64,000 nucleotides of DNA from Limibacterium fermenti (lineage in GTDB: Bacteria; Bacteroidota; Bacteroidia; Bacteroidales; Dysgonomonadaceae), in the NCBI RefSeq assembly GCF_041902845.1, contig NZ_CP159486.1, positions 3,596,001 through 3,660,000 of the forward strand, in the 5' to 3' direction. Shown one piece after another: positions 52,854 through 61,742 of the stretch. A program made the position numbers and the translations under genes. Below the pieces are notes generated by a model that saw nothing but the letters and a program-made list of their open reading frames with translations, was not told the DNA's origin and ran no database searches. Position 1 is the stretch's first letter. The number at the start of each line of letters is the position of its first letter.

Positions 52854-53756
52854 ATGAATAGATTACGAAACATCTGGCGAGAGATAAAGCCGCGGGGAGG
52901 TTGGCGCTATCCGGCAATCATCATTACCGGAGCTTTCGTGGGTTTATTTATATACACTTTCTTTGCCTCGCGCGCATACAGCTATTTGTCCGATGATCCT
53001 TCGGCCTGCGTCAACTGCCACATCATGAGCCCCTACTACGCTACTTGGATGCATAGTTCGCACGGGGGCAACACCACGTGCAACGATTGCCACGTGCCGC
53101 ACAACAACATCGTCAACAAGTATTATTTCAAAGCGAAAGACGGCCTTCGCCACGCGGCCGTTTTCACGTTGCGCGGCGAGAAAGGCGCCACGGAGAACCG
53201 TGCTGAAATGATGGCAGGTACTGCTTACGGAGAATTGTTACAAAGCAAGTCTTTTTTTGATGAAAAAGAAGATTATTACATCGCTTGCAATACCGTTATT
53301 CCAGGTGCGCCAAGTACGACACAACAGTTCGGAGCCTTAGCCCGCATCAAAAAAGATGCAACAGACTTTGATAAAACGTATTTAGGATATCGTACCTCAT
53401 CGGGAGGAAAAGGAAAAATTATTACAGCCGAATATTTAACCTCCGGAAAAGCGTTACTCTATATTATGGATCCGGAGTATACCGGCGCTCCAGGATGGGG
53501 GGCTACGGGAGCTAACTGTTATTATGCGATCCTTGATCTGAACACCGATAAACTTGAAAGATTACCTCTTCCACATAGTAAAGGTAATTTCTCTCAACGT
53601 TCGATTGTCTTAGGAAACAAAGCATACATTGGCGTTAATCCGGAAAAAGCGGCTCCTTTGATTTATATTTACGACATCCCGACAGGAAACCTGACGAAAG
53701 GTAAACCAATCAAAACAGGTTACAGTTTCGAGCGTATTGTCGCATTAATGGATTAA
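52854..53756 (+). CDS. In-frame chimera: NrfH N-terminus fused to a DUF4374 C-terminus
   Basis: 300 residues. Residues 1 to about 112 are the start of a cytochrome c nitrite reductase small subunit: a transmembrane anchor (20-38) and heme motifs C52-x2-C-H56 and C76-x2-C-H80 (CVNCHIMSPYYATWMHSSHG, TTCNDCHVPH). From about residue 115 the sequence is the C-terminal half of a DUF4374 lipoprotein (CNTVIPGAPSTTQQFGALARIKK, GKALLYIMDPEYTG, YYAILDLNTDKLERL, NKAYIGVNPEKAAPLIYIYD). NrfH normally continues for some 80 residues with two more hemes, and is followed by nrfA; both are missing. Base composition drops from GC-rich to AT-rich at about 53190-53205. I infer a deletion that joined two loci in frame. 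The product is probably not a working NrfH. Confidence 0.8.
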   Translation: MNRLRNIWREIKPRGGWRYPAIIITGAFVGLFIYTFFASRAYSYLSDDPSACVNCHIMSPYYATWMHSSHGGNTTCNDCHVPHNNIVNKYYFKAKDGLRHAAVFTLRGEKGATENRAEMMAGTAYGELLQSKSFFDEKEDYYIACNTVIPGAPSTTQQFGALARIKKDATDFDKTYLGYRTSSGGKGKIITAEYLTSGKALLYIMDPEYTGAPGWGATGANCYYAILDLNTDKLERLPLPHSKGNFSQRSIVLGNKAYIGVNPEKAAPLIYIYDIPTGNLTKGKPIKTGYSFERIVALMD

Positions 53757-53777
53757 ACCCTCCATAAACAATAAAAA

Positions 53778-55244
53778 ATGAAGAAGGTCAGGGCATTTAT
53801 GTTTTCATTGCATCGGATAACGGGAACAATCATCAGTTTGTTTTTCTTTATGTGGTTCATTTCGGGTTTGGTATTGATATATTATCCTTTCCCCAATGTA
53901 AGCCCGTCGCAAAAATATGAAAATATGGATGCCTTGCCCGATTCATTGCCTGATATCAACTCCATTTTAGTACGACTTCCTGAGTCCGGCAAAACGATAA
54001 AAAAACTCAGCGTAAGATATTTTCGAGGTCAAACTTTATTTACAGTAAAAACGAATGATCGTGCCTATACTATCTGTAGCGATACACTCAAAGCGGTAAA
54101 TCCTCTGACATGGGAAAGCATAGAACACACAGCAAAGAAATGGGTGGATGCACCGATTATCAAAATTGATACATTGACAGAACGTGACCAGTGGATTATG
54201 TATTCGCGCTATAAAGCAGAAATGCCTATCTATAAGTTTTACTTCAACGACAAACAAAAACATCAACTATACATATCTTCCCGAACAGGGGAAGTACAAC
54301 AATTTACCGATAAAGGTCAACGTTTTAGAGCATTTATAGGGGCCATTCCTCACAAATTCTACATCCCGGCTATACGAAAAAACACGAAGACATGGACTAC
54401 TTTATTAACCATCGGAGGTGTAATCGCTCTAATCGCAGCTTTATCCGGAATATACCTTGGGGTATATATCACATACCGAAAATATAAAGCGAAAAGAAGA
54501 ATTGGAAGTCCCTATAAAAATTATTGGTATAAATGGCATCATATTTTAGGACTTATTTTCGGTATTTTCCTTGCCACATTTGCCTTTAGTGGAGCGATGG
54601 CCTTACAACGAATTCCTTCATGGGTAATTAAAACGCATGGCGATTACAGAGTCAGCAGTTCACAGTTAAGAGGAAAATATCTATCCGCGGATTCTTATAA
54701 ATTGGACTACCGCATTCTTGCAAAAAAATATCCGGATATTAAATCTATCGAATGGGAACACTTTCAAGAGGTTCCAATCTATAATATTGTGGTAGGCAAC
54801 AAAGAAATACGCATAGACGCTTCTTCTTCCGACGTGAAAGAATTATACCTGCAACCGTCGGTTGTGGAAAAAGCGGTCCAAAGCATACACAAAACAAGTG
54901 AGCTTATGTCTACTACGCTCATAAATGAATATGATGAATATTATCTGTCGAAAGAAAGAAGTTTACCGCTTCCGATTTACAAGATAAAAGTTGAGAATGC
55001 GGATAACAGCATTTATTATATAAACCCAAAAACAGGTGACTTCAAATACTTCAATCAGAGCCGAAAAGCAAAGAAATGGATTTTCAGCGGACTACATTAT
55101 CTTAATATCAAATGGTTAGTCGAACGGCCTGTTCTTTGGACTATCGCTATTTGGCTCCTATGTCTTGGGGGTGCGTGTGTTTCATTCTCAGGAATCTGGC
55201 TGGGGATAAAATATATGCGAAGAAAAATAAAGTCTTTCTTTTAA
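53778..55244 (+). CDS. PepSY-domain inner-membrane protein
   Basis: 488 residues with four main transmembrane segments: about 12-33 (ISLFFFMWFISGLVLIYYPF), 210-235 (LLTIGGVIALIAALSGIYLG), 255-278 (WHHILGLIFGIFLATFAFSG) and 450-475. PepSY-like periplasmic domains lie between them. The helices have the conserved His residues (LHRITG, WHH, GLHY) seen in PepSY_TM proteins linked to siderophore or heme uptake, which may bind heme and reduce iron. It lies 21 bases after the DUF4374 fusion; intact loci usually have TonB receptor - DUF4374 - PepSY, so the receptor gene seems to be missing here. AT-rich like the DUF4374 part. Confidence 0.85.
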   Translation: MKKVRAFMFSLHRITGTIISLFFFMWFISGLVLIYYPFPNVSPSQKYENMDALPDSLPDINSILVRLPESGKTIKKLSVRYFRGQTLFTVKTNDRAYTICSDTLKAVNPLTWESIEHTAKKWVDAPIIKIDTLTERDQWIMYSRYKAEMPIYKFYFNDKQKHQLYISSRTGEVQQFTDKGQRFRAFIGAIPHKFYIPAIRKNTKTWTTLLTIGGVIALIAALSGIYLGVYITYRKYKAKRRIGSPYKNYWYKWHHILGLIFGIFLATFAFSGAMALQRIPSWVIKTHGDYRVSSSQLRGKYLSADSYKLDYRILAKKYPDIKSIEWEHFQEVPIYNIVVGNKEIRIDASSSDVKELYLQPSVVEKAVQSIHKTSELMSTTLINEYDEYYLSKERSLPLPIYKIKVENADNSIYYINPKTGDFKYFNQSRKAKKWIFSGLHYLNIKWLVERPVLWTIAIWLLCLGGACVSFSGIWLGIKYMRRKIKSFF

Positions 55245-55392
55245 GGTTACGACGATAACAAAATTATCGCAAAAGTCATATTTTCTGATTGGAATTTTCA
55301 TATTTTTATAAAAATGACTTCCTTTGCAGGAAATAACAACACGGCTTGGCACACCAAGGCATGCCGTTTCGAAATCCTCTATAATAAACTAT

Positions 55393-57588
55393 ATGTCAAC
55401 ACTCAGATTTAAAGCAGTCGTCAAAGCATCGGAGAGAGTTCCGGTGGACGTTCCGATTCCGGACAAGTTACCCTCGGAGAACTTCGGTAAATATGTGTTC
55501 AATAGGACACAAATGTCGAAGTATCTTTCGAAAGAAACCCTAAAAATAGTTCTCGAAGCCATTGATCAGGGAGGAGTTTTGCAGCGGGAAATCGCCGACC
55601 ACGTGGCTGCCGGCATGAAGATATGGGCGATGGAAAGGGGAGCCACCCACTACACACATTGGTTCCAACCCTTGACAAGAGGTACTGCGGAAAAACATGA
55701 TTCCTTTATTGATTACATAAACGGCCCCGGCGGAGGCATTATCGAGCGCTTTCCCGGCGGGCTGCTTGCTCAACAGGAACCGGATGCATCGAGCTTCCCA
55801 AGCGGTGGCATACGAAATACGTTCGAAGCGCGCGGTTATACGGCGTGGGATCCTTCCTCGCCCGCTTTCATTATAGACGACACGCTTTGTATTCCTACGG
55901 TTTTCATTTCTTACACCGGGGAAGCGTTGGATTATAAAACCCCGCTCTTAAAAGCGTTATCCGCCATAGATAAGGCGGCCGTAGGTGTCTGCAAGCTGTT
56001 CGATTCGAATATAAAGAAAGTGTATTCTTATCTGGGATGGGAACAGGAATATTTTCTGGTCGACGAAGCGCTTTACAATGCCCGCCCCGACCTGAATCTG
56101 ACGGACAGAACACTCATGGGGCACGAAAGCGCCAAGAATCAGCAGTTGGAAGATCATTACTTCGGTGCCATTCCTCCCCGGGTAGCCGCTTTCATGCGGG
56201 AAGTCGAATATGAAGCCTACAAATATGGCATTCCCTTGAAAACGCGTCATAATGAAGTTGCACCCAATCAATTTGAACTCGCGCCCATTTATGGAGAAAC
56301 GAACTTGGCGGTCGATCAGAATCTGTTGATCATGATTTTAATGGAGAAAATCGCAACCAAGCATCATTTCAAACTCTTGTTGCATGAGAAGCCTTTTGCG
56401 GGTATCAACGGGTCGGGAAAGCATTGCAACTGGTCTCTGGCGACAAATACCGGGATCGGGTTGTTTACTCCCGGAAAAAAGCCAACGGAGAATTTAATGT
56501 TCGTGACGTTTTTAGTTAATACGCTCATGGCGGTATACAAACACAACGCCTTGCTGAAGGCTTCCATTATGTCGGCGCAAAACACTCACCGATTGGGAGC
56601 GAATGAAGCCCCGCCCGCCATCATATCGATCTTTTTAGGATCGCAGATATCCGCCATATTAGACCGTATAGAAGAGAGTTCGCAAGACGACGAAATTACG
56701 GTGGAAGAATTGACGAAAATGAAGCTCGGTATTGCACATATTCCCGAAGTATTCATCGACAACACCGACCGCAACCGTACTTCGCCTTTCGCCTTCACCG
56801 GGAATCGTTTTGAATTCCGAGCAGTAGGTTCGTCGGCTAATTGCTCTGCTTCCATGACGGCATTAAATGTAGCCGTTGCAAATCAATTAATCAACTTCAA
56901 GAATGAAATCGATCAGAAGACAAAGGCCGGGATGAAAAAAGAAGAAGCCATCTTCGATACCATCCGGCTATATATAAAGGAATGTAAACCGATTCGCTTT
57001 GACGGAAACGGCTATAGCGACGAGTGGAAGGAAGAAGCGAAAAAACGCGGACTGGATTGCGAAACGAGCGTTCCGCTTATCTATGATGCATATACGTCGG
57101 ACCAATCGGTTAAGATGTTCGAGCGATTAGGCGTACTCAACGAACGCGAGCTACACGCCCGTAACGAAGTAATGTGGGAGACGTATACAAAAAAGATTCA
57201 AATAGAAGCGCGCGTTTTAGGCGATCTTTCGATGAATCACATCATTCCTGTTGCAACCCAATATCAATCGATGCTGCTCGATAATTTGTTTAAAATGCGG
57301 GCCGTATTCGAAGAGCAGAAGGCAAGAAATCTCTCAAAAGAAGATGCCGTGCTCATCGAGAAGATTGCTTCGCATATATCGACTATAGAAACAAACGTAA
57401 ACGCAATGGTGGATGCGAGGAAAGTGGCTAATAAAATAGACGATGCCCGTCAAAAAGCCATCGCTTATCACGACACGGTTGCTCCATTCTTCGATATTAT
57501 TCGCTATCATGTCGATAAGTTGGAGCTGATAGTCGATAACCAAATGTGGCCCCTGCCTAAATACCGGGAGTTACTGTTTATCAGTTAA
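55393..57588 (+). CDS. glnN: Glutamine synthetase type III, second copy
   Basis: 731 residues from ATG 55393 (a TTG 69 bases upstream is rejected because the paralogue begins at the same place, MS.LRFKAV). It is highly similar to the protein at 37455 along its whole length, with the same GSIII motifs (LMGHESAKNQQLEDHYFG, TRHNEVAPNQFELAPI, NRTSPFAFTGNRFEFRAVGS, and the C-terminal NQMWPLPKYRELLFI). Differences are scattered (for example GSGKHCNWSLAT against GSGKHNNWSLGT), so the duplication is not recent. No gltB/D is linked to this copy. Both sites look intact, so both enzymes are probably active, perhaps under different control. Confidence 0.95.
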   Translation: MSTLRFKAVVKASERVPVDVPIPDKLPSENFGKYVFNRTQMSKYLSKETLKIVLEAIDQGGVLQREIADHVAAGMKIWAMERGATHYTHWFQPLTRGTAEKHDSFIDYINGPGGGIIERFPGGLLAQQEPDASSFPSGGIRNTFEARGYTAWDPSSPAFIIDDTLCIPTVFISYTGEALDYKTPLLKALSAIDKAAVGVCKLFDSNIKKVYSYLGWEQEYFLVDEALYNARPDLNLTDRTLMGHESAKNQQLEDHYFGAIPPRVAAFMREVEYEAYKYGIPLKTRHNEVAPNQFELAPIYGETNLAVDQNLLIMILMEKIATKHHFKLLLHEKPFAGINGSGKHCNWSLATNTGIGLFTPGKKPTENLMFVTFLVNTLMAVYKHNALLKASIMSAQNTHRLGANEAPPAIISIFLGSQISAILDRIEESSQDDEITVEELTKMKLGIAHIPEVFIDNTDRNRTSPFAFTGNRFEFRAVGSSANCSASMTALNVAVANQLINFKNEIDQKTKAGMKKEEAIFDTIRLYIKECKPIRFDGNGYSDEWKEEAKKRGLDCETSVPLIYDAYTSDQSVKMFERLGVLNERELHARNEVMWETYTKKIQIEARVLGDLSMNHIIPVATQYQSMLLDNLFKMRAVFEEQKARNLSKEDAVLIEKIASHISTIETNVNAMVDARKVANKIDDARQKAIAYHDTVAPFFDIIRYHVDKLELIVDNQMWPLPKYRELLFIS

Positions 57589-57613
57589 ACGAACGGCGGG
57601 AGAGAATAGCCAA

Positions 57614-57653
57614 AAAGTCGGAAAGAGGGTTTTACACTTTTTTCCGACTTTTC
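57614..57653 (+). terminator. Terminator after the second glnN
   Basis: AAAGTCGGAAA pairs with TTTCCGACTTT, ending in TTTTC. The stem lies 26 bases after the stop. Confidence 0.8.
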
Positions 57654-57684
57654 TATTCAGTTGTTTATCGATTAAATATTTATG

Positions 57685-57847
57685 ATTCGTAAGTTATTTC
57701 GTCTGAAAGTTTGCAGTTTACAGTCACTTCTAACTCCTGACCTCCTTCCTAACTGTCCTTAGTTCTTAATTTGTAATTCGTAATTCGTAATTTGTAATTT
57801 ATAATTTGTAATTTATAGCTCCTTAAAGTCCCTTGCGAAACTTGAGT
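57685..57847 (+). repeat. TIR-bounded intergenic repeat, copy 3
   Basis: It begins ATTCGTAAGTTATTTCGTCTGAAAG, then TTTGCAGTTTACAG and words of TCCTGACCTCCTTCC type, then AT-rich words TAATTTGTAATTCGTAATT (57766-57815), and ends with CTTAAAGTCCCTTGCGAAACTTGAGT, as in copy 1. Its right end touches the stop codon of the guanylyltransferase gene. Confidence 0.75.
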
Positions 57848-58929
57848 TAAATATATTCGTCTCCAAAACGGAATTTCACATCCGTGACAAAGTGCTTGAT
57901 CCGTTGCTCTTCACTTTTCTTACAGATCAGCAACGCATTATCGGATTCCGCAACAATATAACCTTCTAAACCTTGTACGACAACCAGTTTATCGTCGCTC
58001 ATCGTAATAATGTTATCATAACTCTCTATGTAGACCGTTTTGCAATGCAGATTGGAGTTGTTATTTTCATCACGCTCCACCGCCTCATGTAAGGATCCCC
58101 ACGTTCCCAAGTCCGACCATCCGAAGTCACCGGTGATTACATACACGTTGTCGGCCTTTTCCAATACGCCATAATCAATCGATATATTTTGACAGAAAGG
58201 AAAAATCTTATTGATAAATTCTTTTTCGGCCGAAGTATTAAACATGCCGGCCCCCTCATCAAACCGGTTGACAATGTCAGGCAAATAGTTTTTGAAAGCT
58301 TTCAAGATGCTGTTCACATTCCACAGGAATACCCCGGAATTCCAAACAAATTCACCACTATCTAAGAATGCCTGGGCCAATTCTTTGTTCGGCTTCTCGG
58401 TGAATGTCTTTACCTTATGAATACCCTCTTTGGTCTCCTTATCCAATTGAATATAGCCATAACCCGTCTCCGGACGGCTAGGTTTAATGCCAAGAGTCAG
58501 GAGTACATCATTCTGCTCAACGAATTTCAACCCTCTCTCGATGTCTTTTAAAAACTGTTCTTCCTTTAAAACGAGATGGTCGGCCGGCGCCACAACGATA
58601 TTTGCATCGGAGTTCATTGCTTTTATCCGATAGGTAGCGTAAGCAATGCAAGGAGCCGTATTACGCCGTATGGGCTCTAATAGGATCTGGTTCTCTGCAA
58701 GTTCCGGCAGTTGTTCCTTTGTCAAAGATGCATAGGCATCATTCGTAACGATAAAAATATTTTCCGGAGGAATGATTTTTTTAAAACGATCAAACGTTGT
58801 CTGGAGCAACGATCTGCCCGTTCCGAAAAAATCAAGGAATTGTTTGGGCTTTTCTTCTTTACTGAACGGCCAGAAACGGCTTCCTACGCCTCCTCCCATT
58901 ATAATACAATAACTACTATTGTTTCTCAT
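57847..58929 (-). CDS. manC: Mannose-1-phosphate guanylyltransferase
   Basis: 360 residues. It makes GDP-mannose from mannose 1-phosphate and GTP for glycan and GDP-fucose synthesis in the cytoplasm. The nucleotide-binding signature IIMGGGVGSRFWPFSKEEKPKQFL is at the N-terminus; FIVTNDAY, EPIRRNTAPCIAYAT, VVAPADHLV and GYGYIQ follow; FVWNSGVFLW and DYGVLEKADNVYVITGDFGWSDLGTW close the sugar site. It is a single-domain enzyme without the C-terminal isomerase domain of bifunctional forms. It is monocistronic; its stop lies at the edge of a repeat element. Confidence 0.94.
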   Translation of the reverse strand: MRNNSSYCIIMGGGVGSRFWPFSKEEKPKQFLDFFGTGRSLLQTTFDRFKKIIPPENIFIVTNDAYASLTKEQLPELAENQILLEPIRRNTAPCIAYATYRIKAMNSDANIVVAPADHLVLKEEQFLKDIERGLKFVEQNDVLLTLGIKPSRPETGYGYIQLDKETKEGIHKVKTFTEKPNKELAQAFLDSGEFVWNSGVFLWNVNSILKAFKNYLPDIVNRFDEGAGMFNTSAEKEFINKIFPFCQNISIDYGVLEKADNVYVITGDFGWSDLGTWGSLHEAVERDENNNSNLHCKTVYIESYDNIITMSDDKLVVVQGLEGYIVAESDNALLICKKSEEQRIKHFVTDVKFRFGDEYI

Positions 58930-59123
58930 TGTGAAGACTATAACTTATTATTAAACACACATTATTTACTATTATTATCTTGTCCGTAATGGAACATTGT
59001 AAACATAACGTTATTATCATGACGATTGTTTTTTATTCCGGCTCAATTAAAGTTTAAAGATATAAAATAAATTGAACTTCTAGAGAATAAACGGCGGTGA
59101 TTGAAAAAAGACCGGAATTATCA

Positions 59124-59152
59124 TTGAAATCTAAAAATAATGTGTATTTTTG
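59124..59152 (+). promoter_or_regulatory. Promoter of tRNA-Leu
   Basis: TTG at 59124-59126, an 18-bp spacer, TATTTTTG at 59145-59152; the -7 box and the next three bases are identical to those of the tRNA-Pro promoter. Confidence 0.7.
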
Positions 59153-59170
59153 CAGTCTCTTTTCGAAAAT

Positions 59171-59254
59171 GCCCAGATGGCGGAATTGGTAGACGCGCTG
59201 GTCTCAAACACCAGTGGATTCACTTCCATGCCGGTTCGATCCCGGCTCTGGGTA
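59171..59254 (+). tRNA. tRNA-Leu (anticodon CAA)
   Basis: 84 nt with a long variable arm, as in type II tRNAs. Acceptor GCCCAGA pairs with TCTGGGT, A59254 is the discriminator, the anticodon stem-loop is CTGGTCTCAAACACCAG with CAA, and the T arm is GGTTCGATCC. An AT-rich stem (AAAACGCTAAATATTT and its complement, about 59262-59301) with Ts after it looks like the terminator. An AT-rich accessory tract begins directly downstream. Confidence 0.96.
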
Positions 59255-59261
59255 CGATTTT

Positions 59262-59305
59262 AAAACGCTAAATATTTAATAATAAAATATTTAGCGTTTT
59301 CCTTT
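59262..59305 (+). terminator. Terminator after tRNA-Leu
   Basis: AAAACGCTAAATATTTAATA pairs with AATATTTAGCGTTTT, followed by CCTTTTTC. The stem is AT-rich but long (about 15 bp). Confidence 0.75.
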
Positions 59306-59363
59306 TTCTCTCCGTGTCCGCAATTTGTCCGCATTTTTTGAGAAATATGAAAAAGCAGCAATC

Positions 59364-61742
59364 TTAGTTGATATTCTTTCCACAACATTTCTTAAATTTC
59401 AAACCACTTCCACAAGGACATGTATCATTTCTTCCGATTTTTCGCTTATCAAAGGATAATATTTTTCGATCTTTATTACTATCTAATAATTGACTTGCCA
59501 GAGTTTCTAAATCTGTATCATACTTCCAGGACTCATCATTATATACCAGATAATCAATCATATGATGACTATCAAAAAGAGAGCCAATTCCCAACCATGC
59601 ATTACATTTACTCCTGTATTTCCTTGCCATAGAATAATTTAAGAGTCTATTTCTCAGCTCAGATCTATCATCTGTATCAAGTGATATATAACTAATTCCA
59701 AAATCAGGTGGAGTTGAAGTTGAGATTGTATGCATTTTTCGGTCAAGAGTCGTTTGTTTTTTTAAGTTTATAATATTTGTAACTAAATTGTTTCGACTGT
59801 CTCCTGACCAATCCAATAAATGAAAAATAATATCAGTAACTTGAGATGCTTTAAGCCGTTTTATCTCAGAACATAGTTTATCAAAATATTCGTCTTTCCA
59901 TAAATTTTTTATTGGATCACCTGAATCAGAAACTAACTGGTCGTATCCAGTCTTTAAAGGATAGTAGTTTCTATCAATAATAGCTCCATAATCTGTATCA
60001 ATCCCCACAAAATCTGCATTTTCTAAACGCCACAACTTATTCTTAAGATGGTATCCAAGATAAACCATTTCTTCATCAGCTCGAAAGTAATCCATTAAAG
60101 TTATCCGTTGTCTCACATAATAAAGGAAATCATAGGGGTCATTCAAGTAATATGTCAATAATTCCAAGTCAAAGATTGATAGAAAAATAGGAAATGGGGC
60201 TGTTTCTTCCTTTTTCAACATAATGTAGGCTTGATGTGTGAGGGCGGGATAGTTTTCTGTAGTTATTCCCATAATATAAACATCTGTAATATCCTCTGAC
60301 AAAGCAATCTCTCTCCCTTTTTTATCAAAAAATTTAGCTTTATTCCCAAGTATCTTATTACGAGAAATTAGACCCTGATTATATGCATCTTGTACAGAAC
60401 CTTTAAAATCTTTTACAAGCTGGTTTGTGTCTCCTCGTTTTGCAGATAACGTTAGTTTTTTAGATTTAACTTGAACACATAAAGCTTTACTTCCTAATAT
60501 ACATAAAACATCAATATCAGTATCTCTTTGTCCTTTTTGAGTAGTAATTATTACAGATTTAAATGTATTTTTCTCTCCAAAAATTTTAAATAGAAATTGG
60601 TAAGCCATTTCCTCGCCAACAACTCCTCTATGTTCGGCTAGAGAGTCTGAATAATCTTTATCTTCGCACATCCAGTAAAAGGGACTTTCATATACAGCTT
60701 CTGCTACTAAGTAATTTATAGGCACAAAAAGCCTATCTTCATCAATCCGAACAATAGGTTTTGAATTAACAATATTAAAACAACCAGCACCTTTATAGTC
60801 TTTGTTTATATTACCACCAGGAATGAATGAGAAATTTTCAATAAAGGAATCTGCTTGTGCGTAATTTTTTAGTTGAGATTTTCTTACAACAAATAAGTCA
60901 AACAAATTTTGATAGAAACAATTCCAATTTTCAGAGTGAACAGTTTCCTTATTAATGCTTTTATCGCCGGGGGGAGACGGAAATAATTTTACATATTGGT
61001 AAAATTCGGCACTGATTAAAAATTTCTTAAAATCTTCTTCTTTATATTTTTTCTTTAATTTCTTTCTTGCTTCTTTTTCCATCTGAGGAGCTACTTCTCG
61101 CAGTCCCACAAGATTTACTCGTCTGGATTTCTCATGCAATATTTTTTTTATTTCACTCACAATATTAATTGCATTTTGGGCTTCAAAATCTTTTTTCTCT
61201 AGTAACCATTCTTTGTCATATTTATATTTTGCCTCAAGATATTCTAAATACTGGAAATCATAAACTCCATCACCAGCATAAAACATAGGTTCTACCATAC
61301 CTCCATCATTAACAAAAAAGTCAAATCTTTCGCTATAACTATCTTCTGTAAAAACACCATTTTTTACTTGTTGAATTTTCTTGTTAATTTTCTCTATTTG
61401 AGGAATACTATAAGAAACATGTAATTCTTTCATTAGAGAATACGTTTTTTCTTTTAATCCAATTACTGATTCAGGTGAATCCGGCATAGAAAAATCAATA
61501 GCATTTTGAACTATAAAACCTAGTATTAGAGTCGCTTCTTTAACACTAAGTCTAGATCTATAATCAATTTCATGAATAGTTTCTAAATTGACATGAAAAT
61601 CCTCAAACAGTATTAAGCAAAAAGCATAAATATATCCTCTGGTATTAACTAACTCTTTTATGTCTTTTATAACTAAATCCGTATTTCTCATCTCGGTATA
61701 TTGGAATTGCCAACTTATTTGAGACAATAAGTTAAGCAACAT
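59364..61742 (-). CDS. Large nuclease-like protein with C-terminal SEC-C motif
   Basis: 792 residues from ATG 61742, which lies inside the right end of the IS3 element; the first ATG outside it is at 61691 (775 residues). The last 25 residues are a SEC-C zinc motif (GRNDTCPCGSGLKFKKCC). Near residues 385-435 a restriction-like core is visible: GEEMAYQFLFKIFG, then DTDIDVLCILG, then ALCVQVKSKKLTL. This D-x(n)-[EQ]-x-K pattern suggests a PD-(D/E)XK nuclease or a Mrr-like DNA-binding fold. The rest is helical and unrecognised. Codon use is AT-rich, unlike the housekeeping genes. Together with the tRNA and HEPN neighbours this suggests a phage-defence or mobile-element gene; the function is inferred. 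The IS may have removed its true 5' end. Confidence 0.6.
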   Translation of the reverse strand: MLLNLLSQISWQFQYTEMRNTDLVIKDIKELVNTRGYIYAFCLILFEDFHVNLETIHEIDYRSRLSVKEATLILGFIVQNAIDFSMPDSPESVIGLKEKTYSLMKELHVSYSIPQIEKINKKIQQVKNGVFTEDSYSERFDFFVNDGGMVEPMFYAGDGVYDFQYLEYLEAKYKYDKEWLLEKKDFEAQNAINIVSEIKKILHEKSRRVNLVGLREVAPQMEKEARKKLKKKYKEEDFKKFLISAEFYQYVKLFPSPPGDKSINKETVHSENWNCFYQNLFDLFVVRKSQLKNYAQADSFIENFSFIPGGNINKDYKGAGCFNIVNSKPIVRIDEDRLFVPINYLVAEAVYESPFYWMCEDKDYSDSLAEHRGVVGEEMAYQFLFKIFGEKNTFKSVIITTQKGQRDTDIDVLCILGSKALCVQVKSKKLTLSAKRGDTNQLVKDFKGSVQDAYNQGLISRNKILGNKAKFFDKKGREIALSEDITDVYIMGITTENYPALTHQAYIMLKKEETAPFPIFLSIFDLELLTYYLNDPYDFLYYVRQRITLMDYFRADEEMVYLGYHLKNKLWRLENADFVGIDTDYGAIIDRNYYPLKTGYDQLVSDSGDPIKNLWKDEYFDKLCSEIKRLKASQVTDIIFHLLDWSGDSRNNLVTNIINLKKQTTLDRKMHTISTSTPPDFGISYISLDTDDRSELRNRLLNYSMARKYRSKCNAWLGIGSLFDSHHMIDYLVYNDESWKYDTDLETLASQLLDSNKDRKILSFDKRKIGRNDTCPCGSGLKFKKCCGKNIN

